Shown here: positions 15,976 through 24,316 of the stretch, in pieces | Numbering within the stretch: the stretch's first letter is position 1 | Layout of the letters: the number at the start of each line of letters is the position of its first letter | Source of the DNA: Flavobacterium sp. IB48 | GTDB taxonomy: Bacteria > Bacteroidota > Bacteroidia > Flavobacteriales > Flavobacteriaceae | DNA: 64,000 nt | Reading direction: 5' to 3' | Assembly (NCBI RefSeq): GCF_016405855.1 | Contig: NZ_JAEFCA010000001.1 | Location: 1,154,840-1,218,839, forward strand | Notes under the pieces: generated by a model | What the model was told of the DNA's origin: nothing | Database searches by the model: none | The model's input: only the letters and a program-made list of their open reading frames with translations | Program-made: the position numbers and the translations under genes

Positions 15976-17652
15976 ATGATTTCTAAGCTTTTACCCTCAC
16001 TAGATTGGATTAAAAATTATGAAAAACAGAATTTCAAAAGAGATTTCATTGCAGGAGTAACTCTTGCCGCTTACGGAATTCCTGTTTCTCTTGCCTATGC
16101 AACTCTTGCAGGTTTACCTCCTCAATATGGAATTTACGGATACCTCATTGGCGGCATATTTTATGCTTTGTTAGGATCCAGCAGACAGCTTGCGATAGGT
16201 CCAACTTCTGCAATTTCTTTATTGGTTGGAACTACTATTGCAAGTATGGCAAATGGCGATGTAGAACGCTGGTCTGAAATCGCATCACTTACGGCATTAG
16301 TATTTGCTGGAATGGCCATTGTTGCCTATTTGCTGAGGTTAAGTGGAATTATTAATTTTATTAGTGAAACCGTTTTGGTTGGATTCAAAGCAGGCGCGGC
16401 GATTACTATCGCTTTGACACAATTGCCGAAATTATTTGGAGTTAAAGGCGGCGGGGATAATTTCTTGGAACGAATTGTTATTCTTTTTCATCAAATTCCA
16501 GATATGAATACAGCTGTTTTTATTTTTGGAATAATTGCTATTCTGATATTAATTATAGGAGAAAAAATAGCACCGCAGTTTCCAGTTGCAATAGTAATTG
16601 TCATTTTATCTATTATTCTTATTTCGGCTACATCATTACAATATGCCGAATTCAATACAGTTGGAATTATTCCGACTGGTCTTCCTGAATTTCATCTGCC
16701 CTCACTTCGGATTCGAGATGTTGACGGAGTTTTACCGCTTGCGATGGCTTGTTTTTTATTGTCTTATATAGAAAGCGTTTCTGCTGGACGAACCTTAGCA
16801 CAAAAAAACGGATATGTTATCGATCCGCGTCAGGAACTTCTGGCACTTGGAGTTGCAAATGCTGCCGTTTCATTCGGACACGGTTATCCTGTTGCGGGCG
16901 GTTTGTCGCAATCAGCTGTAAACGATGCTGCGGGTGCGAAAACGCCATTGTCGCTTTTGTTTGCTTCGAGTGCAATTGCTTGCTGTCTCTTGTTTTTAAC
17001 AGGATATCTTCAAAATCTGCCAACCGTAATTTTGGCCGCCATTGTTCTAGTAGCGATAAGAGGGCTTTTTGATTGGAAAGAAATGAGACATCTTTATAAA
17101 ATAAACAAACAAGAATTTGCTGTAGTTATGGTTGCGCTTGCCGGAGTATTAATCTGGGGAATTCTCGCGGGAGTTTTGCTTGCAACACTCGTAACCTTGT
17201 TGCTTTTATTAAAAGCGGCTTCAAAACCTCATGTAGCTTTTTTAGGAAGAATTCCAGGAACGAGAATTTACACCGATTTGAAAAGACATCCTGACAATGA
17301 GATAATGGAAAACATATTGATCGTAAGAGTAGAATCGTCCATCTTTTATTTCAATGCTGAGTACATTAAAGAACGGATTTTGGAAAAAATCTACAGCGAA
17401 GAAGATTCTTTAAAAACAGTAATATTAGATCTCAACTCTTCACCTCGCATCGATATTGCTGGCGCACGTTTCTTAAAGAATTTATTTATTGATTTGCAGG
17501 CAAAGAACATTACTCTAAAAATAGCCGAAGCCCGTTCAGATGTCAGGGATAGCCTGCGTGCAGAAAATCTTGAAATTCTCTTTGGGCATATTAGCCGTTC
17601 TGTTTCTGTAGATGATTTAGTGCAGCATACTTTACAAGATAATAGTAAGTAA
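15976..17652 (+). CDS. SulP family anion transporter with STAS domain
   Basis: The 558-residue protein has the SulP N-terminal motif (AGVTLAAYGIPVSLAYATLAGLPPQYGIYG), about twelve hydrophobic segments, and a C-terminal cytoplasmic STAS domain (from about residue 440; VESSIFYFNAEYIKERI ... ILDLNSSPRIDIAGARFL). The SulP family moves sulfate, bicarbonate or dicarboxylates. It lies 63 bp after ppk2 on the same strand, but no sulfate-assimilation gene is near, so the substrate is open. Confidence 0.93.
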   Translation: MISKLLPSLDWIKNYEKQNFKRDFIAGVTLAAYGIPVSLAYATLAGLPPQYGIYGYLIGGIFYALLGSSRQLAIGPTSAISLLVGTTIASMANGDVERWSEIASLTALVFAGMAIVAYLLRLSGIINFISETVLVGFKAGAAITIALTQLPKLFGVKGGGDNFLERIVILFHQIPDMNTAVFIFGIIAILILIIGEKIAPQFPVAIVIVILSIILISATSLQYAEFNTVGIIPTGLPEFHLPSLRIRDVDGVLPLAMACFLLSYIESVSAGRTLAQKNGYVIDPRQELLALGVANAAVSFGHGYPVAGGLSQSAVNDAAGAKTPLSLLFASSAIACCLLFLTGYLQNLPTVILAAIVLVAIRGLFDWKEMRHLYKINKQEFAVVMVALAGVLIWGILAGVLLATLVTLLLLLKAASKPHVAFLGRIPGTRIYTDLKRHPDNEIMENILIVRVESSIFYFNAEYIKERILEKIYSEEDSLKTVILDLNSSPRIDIAGARFLKNLFIDLQAKNITLKIAEARSDVRDSLRAENLEILFGHISRSVSVDDLVQHTLQDNSK

Positions 17653-17811
17653 AAAGTGAAGTTCTCTAGTAATACAATCTTTTTTTCATGTTAAAAAAAT
17701 CAGATAATTAAAGGAAGATCATTTTTAATCTCAAAATAAACCCTAAATTTGCCGCAGATTTAGAGAAAAATCTAAAAAAACATATATTCTTAACTTAAAA
17801 CTGTTTATAGC

Positions 17812-19170
17812 ATGCAACTGTATAACACTTTGAGCGCAGAAGAAAGAGCCATCATGATCGATGATGCAGGTAAACAACGACTAACGTTGTCTTTCTATGC
17901 GTATGCCAAAATTCAAGATCCACAAAAATTTCGTAATGACTTATTCGTAGCCTGGAATGCCCTAGATGCATTAGGCCGAATTTATGTTGCCAATGAAGGA
18001 ATAAATGCTCAAATGAGTATTCCTGAAGAAAATTTGGAGGCTTTTAGAACAACTCTTGAAGCTTATGATTTCATGAAAGGCATTCGTTTGAATGAAGCTG
18101 TAGAGCATGATGACCATTCGTTTTTAAAATTAACAATCAAAGTTCGTCACAAAATCGTTGCCGATGGATTAAACGACGAAACTTTTGATGTTACCAATAT
18201 AGGCGTTCACTTGAAAGCCAAAGAATTCAATGAGATTTTAGATGATCCGAATACGATTGTAGTTGATTTTAGAAATCACTACGAAAGTGAAGTTGGACAT
18301 TTTAAAAATGCGATTACTCCAGATGTTGAGACATTTAGAGAAAGTTTGCCAATTATCAACGATCAGCTTAAAGATCACAAAGACGATAAAAATCTGGTAA
18401 TGTATTGTACTGGAGGAATTCGTTGCGAAAAAGCGAGTGCTTATTTCAAACACCAAGGTTTCAAAAACGTGTATCAGTTAGAAGGTGGAATTATTAATTA
18501 CGCTAAACAATTGAAAGAAGAAGGTTTAGAAAGCAAATTCATTGGAAAAAACTTCGTATTTGATAATCGTCTAGGCGAAAGAATCACGGATGATATTATA
18601 TCACAATGTCACCAATGCGGAAAACCTTGCGATAATCACACGAATTGCGAAAATGACGGCTGTCATTTATTGTTTATTCAGTGTGATGATTGTAAAGCAG
18701 CAATGGAAAACTGCTGTTCTACAGAATGTTTAGAAATCATCCACATGCCTTTAGTTGACCAAGTTCGTTTGAGAACTGGAAAACAAGTTGGAAATAAGGT
18801 TTTCAGAAAAGGAAAATCTGAAAACTTGAAATTCAAACATTCAGGAGAATTACCAGAAACTGCTTTGGCAACAGCACAAAAACAATCTGATATTCGTCAG
18901 AAAATAAAAGTAAAAAAAGTACTTCTTGGGAAAGCTGAACATTATTATGTAAAAGCGCAAGTTGGACAATTTACAGTAGAAAATCACGAATTAAACAGTG
19001 GTGATAAAATCTTAATTTCTGGTCCAACAACTGGAGATCAAGAATTGATTTTAGACAAAATCATTGTTAATGGCGCAGAAACTCAATCTGCTAAAGTTGG
19101 TGATAAGGTTACTTTTGAAGTTCCTTTTAGAATTAGATTGTCTGATAAAGTATACAAGATTTTAGATTGA
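17812..19170 (+). CDS. trhO: tRNA U34 hydroxylase TrhO with an extra C-terminal U32-type domain
   Basis: The 452-residue protein has an N-terminal ferredoxin-like domain (1-110), a rhodanese domain with catalytic loop C199-T-G-G-I-R-C205, and the Cys-rich rhodanese_C region (about 265-306, CHQCGKPCDNH...CDDCK...CC). TrhO makes 5-hydroxyuridine at tRNA position 34 using O2. E. coli TrhO is about 350 residues; here residues about 369-452 add a domain that aligns with the C-terminus of the next gene, trhP (by eye about 44 of 83 identical, ending PFRIRLSDKVYKI / PFRIRMSDKLYKI). That domain matches the U32-peptidase C-terminal type, and may bind tRNA or a partner; this is inference. Confidence 0.93.
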   Translation: MQLYNTLSAEERAIMIDDAGKQRLTLSFYAYAKIQDPQKFRNDLFVAWNALDALGRIYVANEGINAQMSIPEENLEAFRTTLEAYDFMKGIRLNEAVEHDDHSFLKLTIKVRHKIVADGLNDETFDVTNIGVHLKAKEFNEILDDPNTIVVDFRNHYESEVGHFKNAITPDVETFRESLPIINDQLKDHKDDKNLVMYCTGGIRCEKASAYFKHQGFKNVYQLEGGIINYAKQLKEEGLESKFIGKNFVFDNRLGERITDDIISQCHQCGKPCDNHTNCENDGCHLLFIQCDDCKAAMENCCSTECLEIIHMPLVDQVRLRTGKQVGNKVFRKGKSENLKFKHSGELPETALATAQKQSDIRQKIKVKKVLLGKAEHYYVKAQVGQFTVENHELNSGDKILISGPTTGDQELILDKIIVNGAETQSAKVGDKVTFEVPFRIRLSDKVYKILD

Positions 19171-19220
19171 ATTTAATAGGAGTGCTGCGGCATTTACGTT
19201 AAATTTTGATAATATAGAAC

Positions 19221-19251
19221 AAAGCCCATGGTTTCAATCGTGGGCTTTTTT
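19221..19251 (+). terminator. Terminator after trhO
   Basis: Hairpin AAAGCCCATG / CGTGGGCTTT followed by a T run, 50 bp past the trhO stop. It shows trhO and trhP are probably separate transcripts. Confidence 0.75.
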
Positions 19252-19285
19252 AATAATATGCTGCGAATAATTTTTAAAATATAGA

Positions 19286-19303
19286 CTATGATATATATCA
19301 TAG
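19286..19303. promoter_or_regulatory. Perfect 18-bp palindrome upstream of trhP
   Basis: CTATGATATATATCATAG is perfectly palindromic and ends 21 bp before the -7 element at 19325-19332, so it covers or abuts the -33 region. It looks like a dimeric regulator site. No regulator is encoded next to it. Confidence 0.5.
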
Positions 19304-19324
19304 AAATCTAATCTATACCCACAT

Positions 19325-19332
19325 TAATTTTG
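19325..19332 (+). promoter_or_regulatory. -7 promoter element of trhP
   Basis: TAATTTTG matches TANNTTTG, 22 bp before the ATG at 19355. Confidence 0.5.
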
Positions 19333-19354
19333 TCATTTGAATAATAAATCGAAA

Positions 19355-20596
19355 ATGACAATTAACAATACAATTGAACTCATGTCTCCAGCTGGAGATT
19401 TTGAGTCGCTTCAGGCTGCTTTAGATAATGGCTGTGATTCAGTATATTTTGGAGTTGAACAGCTTAATATGCGTGCTCGTTCAACGGTGAATTTTACAAT
19501 TGACGATTTAAAAGAAATCGCCAATCGATGTGAAGCAAAAAAAGTTCGAAGTTATTTGACTTTAAACACGATTATTTACGATCATGATTTGTCAGTTGTA
19601 AAAACATTATTGAACAAGTCCAAAGAAGCTAATATTACAGCTGTAATTGCATCAGACCAAGCCGTAATTGCAATGGCAAGATCAATTGGAATGGAAGTTC
19701 ATATTTCGACCCAATTGAATGTTACCAACATAGAAACCATCAAATTCTACAGTTTATTTGCAGATACAATGGTTTTAAGTCGTGAATTAAGCTTACGTCA
19801 AGTAAAAAATATTACCGATCAAATTGAGAAAGAGCAGATAAAAGGACCAAATGGAAATTTAGTCGAAATCGAAATCTTTGGTCATGGAGCTTTGTGTATG
19901 GCGGTTTCGGGAAAATGTTATTTGAGTTTGCATTCGCATAATTCATCTGCAAATCGTGGTGCATGCAAGCAAAACTGTCGAAAAAAATATACAGTTATCG
20001 ATCAAGAAACAGGTTTCGAAATCGAATTGGATAACGAATACATGATGTCGCCAAAAGATTTATGTACATTGGATTTCTTAGATCAAGTTATTGATTCTGG
20101 AATTAAAGTTTTAAAAATCGAAGGACGAGGCCGTGCGCCAGAATATGTGGCAACGGTAACCAAAACCTATCGCGAAGCAATTGATGCTTACTATGAAGGT
20201 ACTTTTTCCAAAGAAAAAACGGTAGAGTGGATGAAAGCCTTGGAAACAGTTTACAATCGCGGATTCTGGTCTGGATATTATCTAGGTCAGGAATTAGGCG
20301 AATGGAGCGATATTCCAGGATCTGCAGCGACGCAGAAGAAAGTTTATGTGGGTAAAGGAACACATTATTTCCCGAAAGCAGAAGTAGGGCAATTTAAGAT
20401 TGAAGCTTACGATATTAAAATTGGTGATAAAATCTTAGTAACGGGACCAAGTACAGGCGCTCAAGAAATGATTATCGATGAAATGTTTGTAAATGATATT
20501 GCTGGTGAAAAAGCCACAAAAGGAGACGATTGTAGTTTCAAATTGCCATTCAGAATCAGAATGTCGGACAAATTATATAAAATTGTTGAGGCGTAA
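19355..20596 (+). CDS. trhP: U32-family tRNA 5-hydroxyuridine synthase TrhP
   Basis: The 413-residue protein matches U32-family enzymes such as YegQ: ELMSPAGDFESLQAALDNGCDSVYFG at the N-terminus, the Cys-rich centre (SGKCYLSLHSHNSSANRG, then ACKQNCRKKY, then SPKDLCTLDFL), and a C-terminal U32_C barrel (about 325-413). TrhP acts in prephenate-dependent, Fe-S-dependent formation of ho5U34. A TTG 18 bases upstream is in frame; ATG is preferred. The stop overlaps the ferredoxin start (TAATG at 20594-20598), so a ferredoxin is coupled to it. The C-terminal domain is shared with the neighbour TrhO. Confidence 0.92.
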   Translation: MTINNTIELMSPAGDFESLQAALDNGCDSVYFGVEQLNMRARSTVNFTIDDLKEIANRCEAKKVRSYLTLNTIIYDHDLSVVKTLLNKSKEANITAVIASDQAVIAMARSIGMEVHISTQLNVTNIETIKFYSLFADTMVLSRELSLRQVKNITDQIEKEQIKGPNGNLVEIEIFGHGALCMAVSGKCYLSLHSHNSSANRGACKQNCRKKYTVIDQETGFEIELDNEYMMSPKDLCTLDFLDQVIDSGIKVLKIEGRGRAPEYVATVTKTYREAIDAYYEGTFSKEKTVEWMKALETVYNRGFWSGYYLGQELGEWSDIPGSAATQKKVYVGKGTHYFPKAEVGQFKIEAYDIKIGDKILVTGPSTGAQEMIIDEMFVNDIAGEKATKGDDCSFKLPFRIRMSDKLYKIVEA

Positions 20597-20826
20597 TGGT
20601 TATAGTAACATTACAAAGGGATAAGTGCATTGGCTGTAATTACTGTGTTGAGATGGATCCGATTCATTTTCAAATGTCAAAAAAAGACGGAAAATCGGTT
20701 CTCATTCATTCGCAGAATGCAAAAGGATTTTTTACTTTAAAATCTCCAAATCATGCTATTGTGGAAAGCTGTGAATTGGCTGCGAAAGCTTGTCCAGTAA
20801 AGATTATTACGGTTAAAGAAACTTAG
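20596..20826 (+). CDS. Small [4Fe-4S] ferredoxin
   Basis: The 76-residue protein has C11-x2-C14-x2-C17 (CIGCNYC) and C66 in AKACPVKII, the ligand set of a single 4Fe-4S cluster; C59 could be part of a disulfide, as in mono-cluster ferredoxins of the P. furiosus type. Its start overlaps the trhP stop by one base, so it is translated with TrhP and is the obvious electron carrier candidate for it. This partnership is inferred from coupling. Confidence 0.9.
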   Translation: MVIVTLQRDKCIGCNYCVEMDPIHFQMSKKDGKSVLIHSQNAKGFFTLKSPNHAIVESCELAAKACPVKIITVKET

Positions 20827-20844
20827 GAATATTTTAATCACATC

Positions 20845-20874
20845 AAAAAGAGCCGCAAATGTGCGGCTCTTTTT
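20845..20874 (+). terminator. Terminator after the ferredoxin gene
   Basis: Hairpin AAAAAGAGCCGCA / TGCGGCTCTTTTT, perfect 13-bp stem with a 4-nt loop, between convergent genes. Confidence 0.85.
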
Positions 20875-20914
20875 GGTTAAATACGTTGTGACAATTGTAT
20901 TAATGTGCTGTTGT

Positions 20915-22348
20915 TTATGCTTCTTCAATTTTTACTGTTTCGATATTCTCATCAATTTCAGTCCATTCTGGAGCTTCCCAAAATATAGCAATATGAAGAT
21001 TATATATTCCAATTGCGGCATAAGCGAGAATGCAGAAATAATAGAAACCGTTAGGGCGATCTTGAAATAAAAAGAATAAGAATCCCATAGCTAATAGTGC
21101 AAAACCTATCCAAACACCTTTTCTAAAGTATATTATAAAAATATACAACAAGACAACTAACCCACTTAAATAAATTAAGTCCTGACGGTTTAATTCAAGC
21201 CTTATAAATTTGTAAATGGCATAGGCACTCAGTAATAACAAAAGAAATACTTGAAAGTATGATTTCCTTTGATTTTCATCTTCTTCGATTTCCAAATATT
21301 CTTCATTCGTTAAAGGAGTGTTTTTGCGGAAAAAGAATAGAAAAGGAATTAAGTTAATTACAGGTATAAAACTCAATAGGTAAATCCAAAAAGGTCTTCT
21401 GCGTAAAGCAGCTAATTGCGAAAGCAATAGTTGGGAGAATAATAAATAGACAAATGTAATTTGAAAAATGACACGAATAACAGTATAGATATTGTTGTAA
21501 ATTCCTGAAATATTTGGACCTGAAGAATTGAACCAATTGACAGAAAACTGTTCTGTAAAAACCAAATGAACAGCAAGGAACGAAGTAAATAATAGAGAAA
21601 AATGTATCGTGAATTTTTTATAGCTAAGAAAAGCAGCTGTAGGCATTTTTATAAAATTCCTAAAAGAAAATCCAGCATCTAATAGAAATATAAAATAGAA
21701 AAAAGTCAATATCGAAAATAATCTAAAAAACACTACTTCATAAGGCCAAGCAGAGCCGTAAAAATCGCTAAAAGTTAATACAGAAACTGTTTTTTGATAT
21801 AAAGCCTCGATGCTTATAGAAGTAAATATTCCGATTAGATAGCCTAAAAAGCTGATTTCTTTACTATAAAGTATTTTTCCTCTTAAGAGACCATATAAGG
21901 CATATGGTTGCAAATAACCTAAAGCAAAATAAAGTATAAAAAAGGGACTATTAGCATAAGATTCGCGAAGATCTGAAAAAGTAAAGATTATGTCTGATAG
22001 TATTGCTGGCAGACACAGCAAAAGGAGATATTTTAGTTTATCGAATTTCTTTTCATTAACTGCTTCCCAGCAAAGAGCTATTATTATAATTAGGGCATTA
22101 ATTATTGTGTTCAAAATATTTGCCCACAAAGGTAGGTTTTGGGGCCCTCGAAAAGGGATTAGCATACCTGATAATCCAGATCCTCCAACACTAGAAACGG
22201 AAAAATTATTGATGATAAATTGTTTTATAATAAGAAGGAAGGCAATAATGGCAAGAGGGAATACGATCGCCTTAAACTTTGAAAAGTTAAAATGGTAAAA
22301 ATAATTTGTCTCCTCTTTTGGTTGGTTTGGTAAAACTTCGGTGTTCAT
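20915..22348 (-). CDS. Polytopic membrane protein of unknown function
   Basis: The 477-residue protein has a hydrophilic N-terminus (MNTEVLPNQPKEETNYF) and ten or more hydrophobic segments; one loop holds a charged stretch (TNEEYLEIEEDENQRK) and the C-terminus is acidic (WTEIDENIETVKIEE). I do not recognise a family. The frame is open 36 bp further upstream, but the ATG at 22348 is the more natural start. It sits at the left edge of the repeat-rich island, with the first 137-bp element upstream of its start. No catalytic motif was seen. Confidence 0.75.
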   Translation of the reverse strand: MNTEVLPNQPKEETNYFYHFNFSKFKAIVFPLAIIAFLLIIKQFIINNFSVSSVGGSGLSGMLIPFRGPQNLPLWANILNTIINALIIIIALCWEAVNEKKFDKLKYLLLLCLPAILSDIIFTFSDLRESYANSPFFILYFALGYLQPYALYGLLRGKILYSKEISFLGYLIGIFTSISIEALYQKTVSVLTFSDFYGSAWPYEVVFFRLFSILTFFYFIFLLDAGFSFRNFIKMPTAAFLSYKKFTIHFSLLFTSFLAVHLVFTEQFSVNWFNSSGPNISGIYNNIYTVIRVIFQITFVYLLFSQLLLSQLAALRRRPFWIYLLSFIPVINLIPFLFFFRKNTPLTNEEYLEIEEDENQRKSYFQVFLLLLLSAYAIYKFIRLELNRQDLIYLSGLVVLLYIFIIYFRKGVWIGFALLAMGFLFFLFQDRPNGFYYFCILAYAAIGIYNLHIAIFWEAPEWTEIDENIETVKIEEA

Positions 22349-22470
22349 TTGTGGCGGTTTGTTTTGGGTTAGTTTAAATCTCAAAATTTTGGTACGAGTA
22401 AACTTAACAAATTTTAATTCTTTTGAAATAAAAAAATGACCTTATTTTGTGTAGTCGTCGCTACTGCGCG

Positions 22471-22607
22471 AACCCGATAGCGCGGATTTGCAATCCGTGC
22501 CCGTTTTAATTAGCAAATCTTATATTCTCACAGTTTTTATTTTTTTCTCTCTTTCGCTTTGTTGATATACTTTACGTGCACGGATTGCAAATCCGCGCTA
22601 TCGGGTT
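22471..22607. repeat. 137-bp inverted-repeat element, copy 1 (complete)
   Basis: Terminal arms 22471-22500 and 22578-22607 are a perfect 30-bp inverted repeat beginning AACCCGATAGCGCGGATTTG. The core holds CCCGTT, AATTAG(C/T)AAATCTTATATTC and TTTCGCTTTGTTGATATAC, shared with copies 2 and 3. Each arm also contains an internal palindrome (CGGATT-TGC-AATCCG), REP-like in size. No ORF inside. Confidence 0.9.
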
Positions 22608-22710
22608 GGCGGAATGGTATTTAAGGATAAAGAAGAAGTAAACTTATACCTGCGCACCTCGCACAAATTAGCAAGGTTTACCGCAAGGCTCAAAAAATTA
22701 TTCTTTCTAA

Positions 22711-22751
22711 AATAAACAGCCGCTTCATTTACGAAGCGGCTGTTTATTTTT
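22711..22751 (-). terminator. Strong terminator hairpin
   Basis: AATAAACAGCCGCTTC / GAAGCGGCTGTTTATT is a perfect 16-bp stem with a 6-nt loop, placed 3' of the orphan gene at 22828-23235. Symmetric A/T tracts could make it work in both directions. Confidence 0.85.
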
Positions 22752-22827
22752 AAACCTCTTTATGCTAAGGCACAAGAACGCAAACGCTTATTGCTTGACT
22801 GCATTCTTGCGCCAGCGTGGAGAAGGA

Positions 22828-23235
22828 CTACTTCTTTTTTTTCTTATTATCACTGTTATTCATCCAGTCGTCAATTTGTTCATACTCACTAAACTTTTTA
22901 ATCCAGCCATTTTCACCATATATTTCACCACTCAGACCATCACTCATTTCCGCAAGATTAATTACTTTGCCTTTTTGATCCTTTGTAGTAAGCGTAAATT
23001 CTTCCTGAGACTGAAAAAAAAATAGTGTCTTAAAAAGGCATTTATCAATCATTTCGGTAACAATCTTTATCAAATCTTCTTTGGGAACTTTACTTTTTTT
23101 AAGTAGCTCAAATATATACTGATTTTCTTTTGATATGGAATTGTTGTTGACTATTTCGTTAAATTCAAAAATAGAATCATCTCTAACTTCCTCTATTAAA
23201 TATTTGCCAAATTCATTTAATAATTTTTCTTTCAT
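22828..23235 (-). CDS. Small acidic orphan protein (first gene of the cassette-like array)
   Basis: The 135-residue soluble protein (MKEKLLNEFGKYLIEEV...) has no signal peptide or TM segment, is rich in acidic residues, and ends in a short Lys run (DNKKKKK). A central helix-like stretch (KVPKEDLIKIVTEMIDKCLFKTLFFF) is followed by a likely beta part (GLSGEIYGENGWIKKFSEYEQIDDW). I do not recognise a family. Size, orientation and the Imm17-like neighbour suggest an immunity-type protein, which is inference only. It lies between 137-bp element copies 1 and 2. Confidence 0.72.
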   Translation of the reverse strand: MKEKLLNEFGKYLIEEVRDDSIFEFNEIVNNNSISKENQYIFELLKKSKVPKEDLIKIVTEMIDKCLFKTLFFFQSQEEFTLTTKDQKGKVINLAEMSDGLSGEIYGENGWIKKFSEYEQIDDWMNNSDNKKKKK

Positions 23236-23294
23236 GTTTATTGTTTTTTAGTTCCAAGGTATGTGGCTTGGTGATGTCACTTTTTGTTTTGCCA

Positions 23295-23433
23295 AACCCG
23301 ACAGCGCAGATTTGTAATCCATGCCCGTTCCAATTAGTAAATCTTATATTCTCACAGTTTTTATTTTTTTTCTCTCTCTTTCGCTTTGTTGATATACTTT
23401 ACGTGCACATATTGCAAATCCGCGCTATCGAGT
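23295..23433. repeat. 137-bp inverted-repeat element, copy 2 (degenerate ends)
   Basis: Left arm AACCCGACAGCGCAGATTTG (from 23295) and right arm GCACATATTGCAAATCCGCG (from 23405) differ from copy 1 at several positions; the core is nearly identical. It has the same orientation as copy 1. It separates two orphan genes. Confidence 0.88.
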
Positions 23434-23435
23434 CT

Positions 23436-23786
23436 TTAGTTCTGGAAGGCATCATATTCAAGATAAAACTCTAAAGCATTTAAAAAGACTTTTACATTTT
23501 TTACAATATCTAAATTGGGATTAATCTTGAATTTATTTTCAATTATAGATTTAAACATTTGTGTTTCAATTAATTCACAAACAATATTCTGATCGTTGTA
23601 TATCTCAGATGGAACATCACCTAAGTCTCCTTCCACAAATTCTGTCGTCTTTTCTTCAATAGTATCTAATACATAAAAAATGGCGTTTTTTAAATCATTT
23701 TCTTTTTTTTCTACTGAATAAATCATTCCATGTGGAAGGTTCTTATAATAAGTCAAAATATCTATGAATTTTGAGTATTTTTTCAT
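23436..23786 (-). CDS. Small orphan protein, faint DUF7716-like C-terminus
   Basis: The frame extends upstream into repeat copy 3, but the ATG at 23786 is the likely start, giving 116 residues: MKKYSKFIDILTYYKNLPHG. It is a soluble, acidic protein ending VKVFLNALEFYLEYDAFQN. The ending (AL..YL..DAF) recalls small DUF7716-type proteins found in toxin/immunity neighbourhoods; this is a memory-based, weak resemblance. The 3' end of the gene is directly against element copy 2 (stop at 23436, element end 23433). Confidence 0.68.
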   Translation of the reverse strand: MKKYSKFIDILTYYKNLPHGMIYSVEKKENDLKNAIFYVLDTIEEKTTEFVEGDLGDVPSEIYNDQNIVCELIETQMFKSIIENKFKINPNLDIVKNVKVFLNALEFYLEYDAFQN

Positions 23787-23812
23787 TTTGTTTGTTTTAT
23801 TATTTATTTGTA

Positions 23813-23947
23813 AACCCGATAGCGCAGATTTGTAATCCATGCCCGTTCCAATTAGTAAATCTTATATTCTCACAGTTTTTATTTTTTTTTCTCTCTTTCG
23901 CTTTGTTGATATACTTACGTGTATGGATTGCAAATCCGCGCTATCGG
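23813..23947. repeat. 137-bp inverted-repeat element, copy 3
   Basis: Left arm from 23813 (AACCCGATAGCGCAGATTTG), right arm 23921-23947 (GTATGGATTGCAAATCCGCG...). Same orientation and core as copies 1 and 2. Its right end is 3 bp from the stop of the next gene (23950). Confidence 0.88.
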
Positions 23948-23949
23948 AA

Positions 23950-24216
23950 TTACCATTTTGTAACGTTAAACATAATATAGGCCACAAAAAAGAAAATAAG
24001 CCCAACAACTACACCAACTATACGTGCTATAGTACGGCCAAAATACGCACTTATGCCACCAATGCCACGAAAGGTGCCACTTGGCGCATAGAGCCAGTTC
24101 CAATTTTGAATAGCCGCTACAATCATTATTAAGCCTAATGAGAGTGGTACAAGAGCCATCACTTTGGGGTGTTGTCTAAAATAAGTATGTGTCTTATCGA
24201 AAATGTCTTCTGCCAT
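23950..24216 (-). CDS. Imm17-like two-helix membrane protein
   Basis: The 88-residue protein has two membrane segments (about 20-37 and 66-83). Between them is N38-W-N-W41, then SAYFGRTIARIVGVVVG with F59-G-R61 and A64-R65. The pattern NWxW...FGRxxARIxxxxxG is what I know from immunity protein family Imm17, which protects against secreted polymorphic toxins. No toxin gene lies in the window, so it would be an orphan immunity gene. The assignment rests on motif memory and should be treated as probable. Its stop is 3 bp from element copy 3. Confidence 0.7.
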   Translation of the reverse strand: MAEDIFDKTHTYFRQHPKVMALVPLSLGLIMIVAAIQNWNWLYAPSGTFRGIGGISAYFGRTIARIVGVVVGLIFFFVAYIMFNVTKW

Positions 24217-24316
24217 ATTTTAAATAATCTGCTCATTACCAGGTAAAAATATCGAAAGCAAAAAATGAAAACTGCTTCTAAAAGTCATTATTTTATTAAA
24301 ATAAGTTTTAATAAGA

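Larger units (their letters stand above)
22349..22827. other. Gene-free spacer at the left edge of the island
   Basis: It contains a 137-bp inverted-repeat element (22471-22607), a terminator (22711-22751) and degenerate octamer-like tracts (CACAAATTAGCAAGG, CCGCAAGGCT, AGGCACAAGAACGC) on both sides of the terminator. I see no gene in it. Confidence 0.7.
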
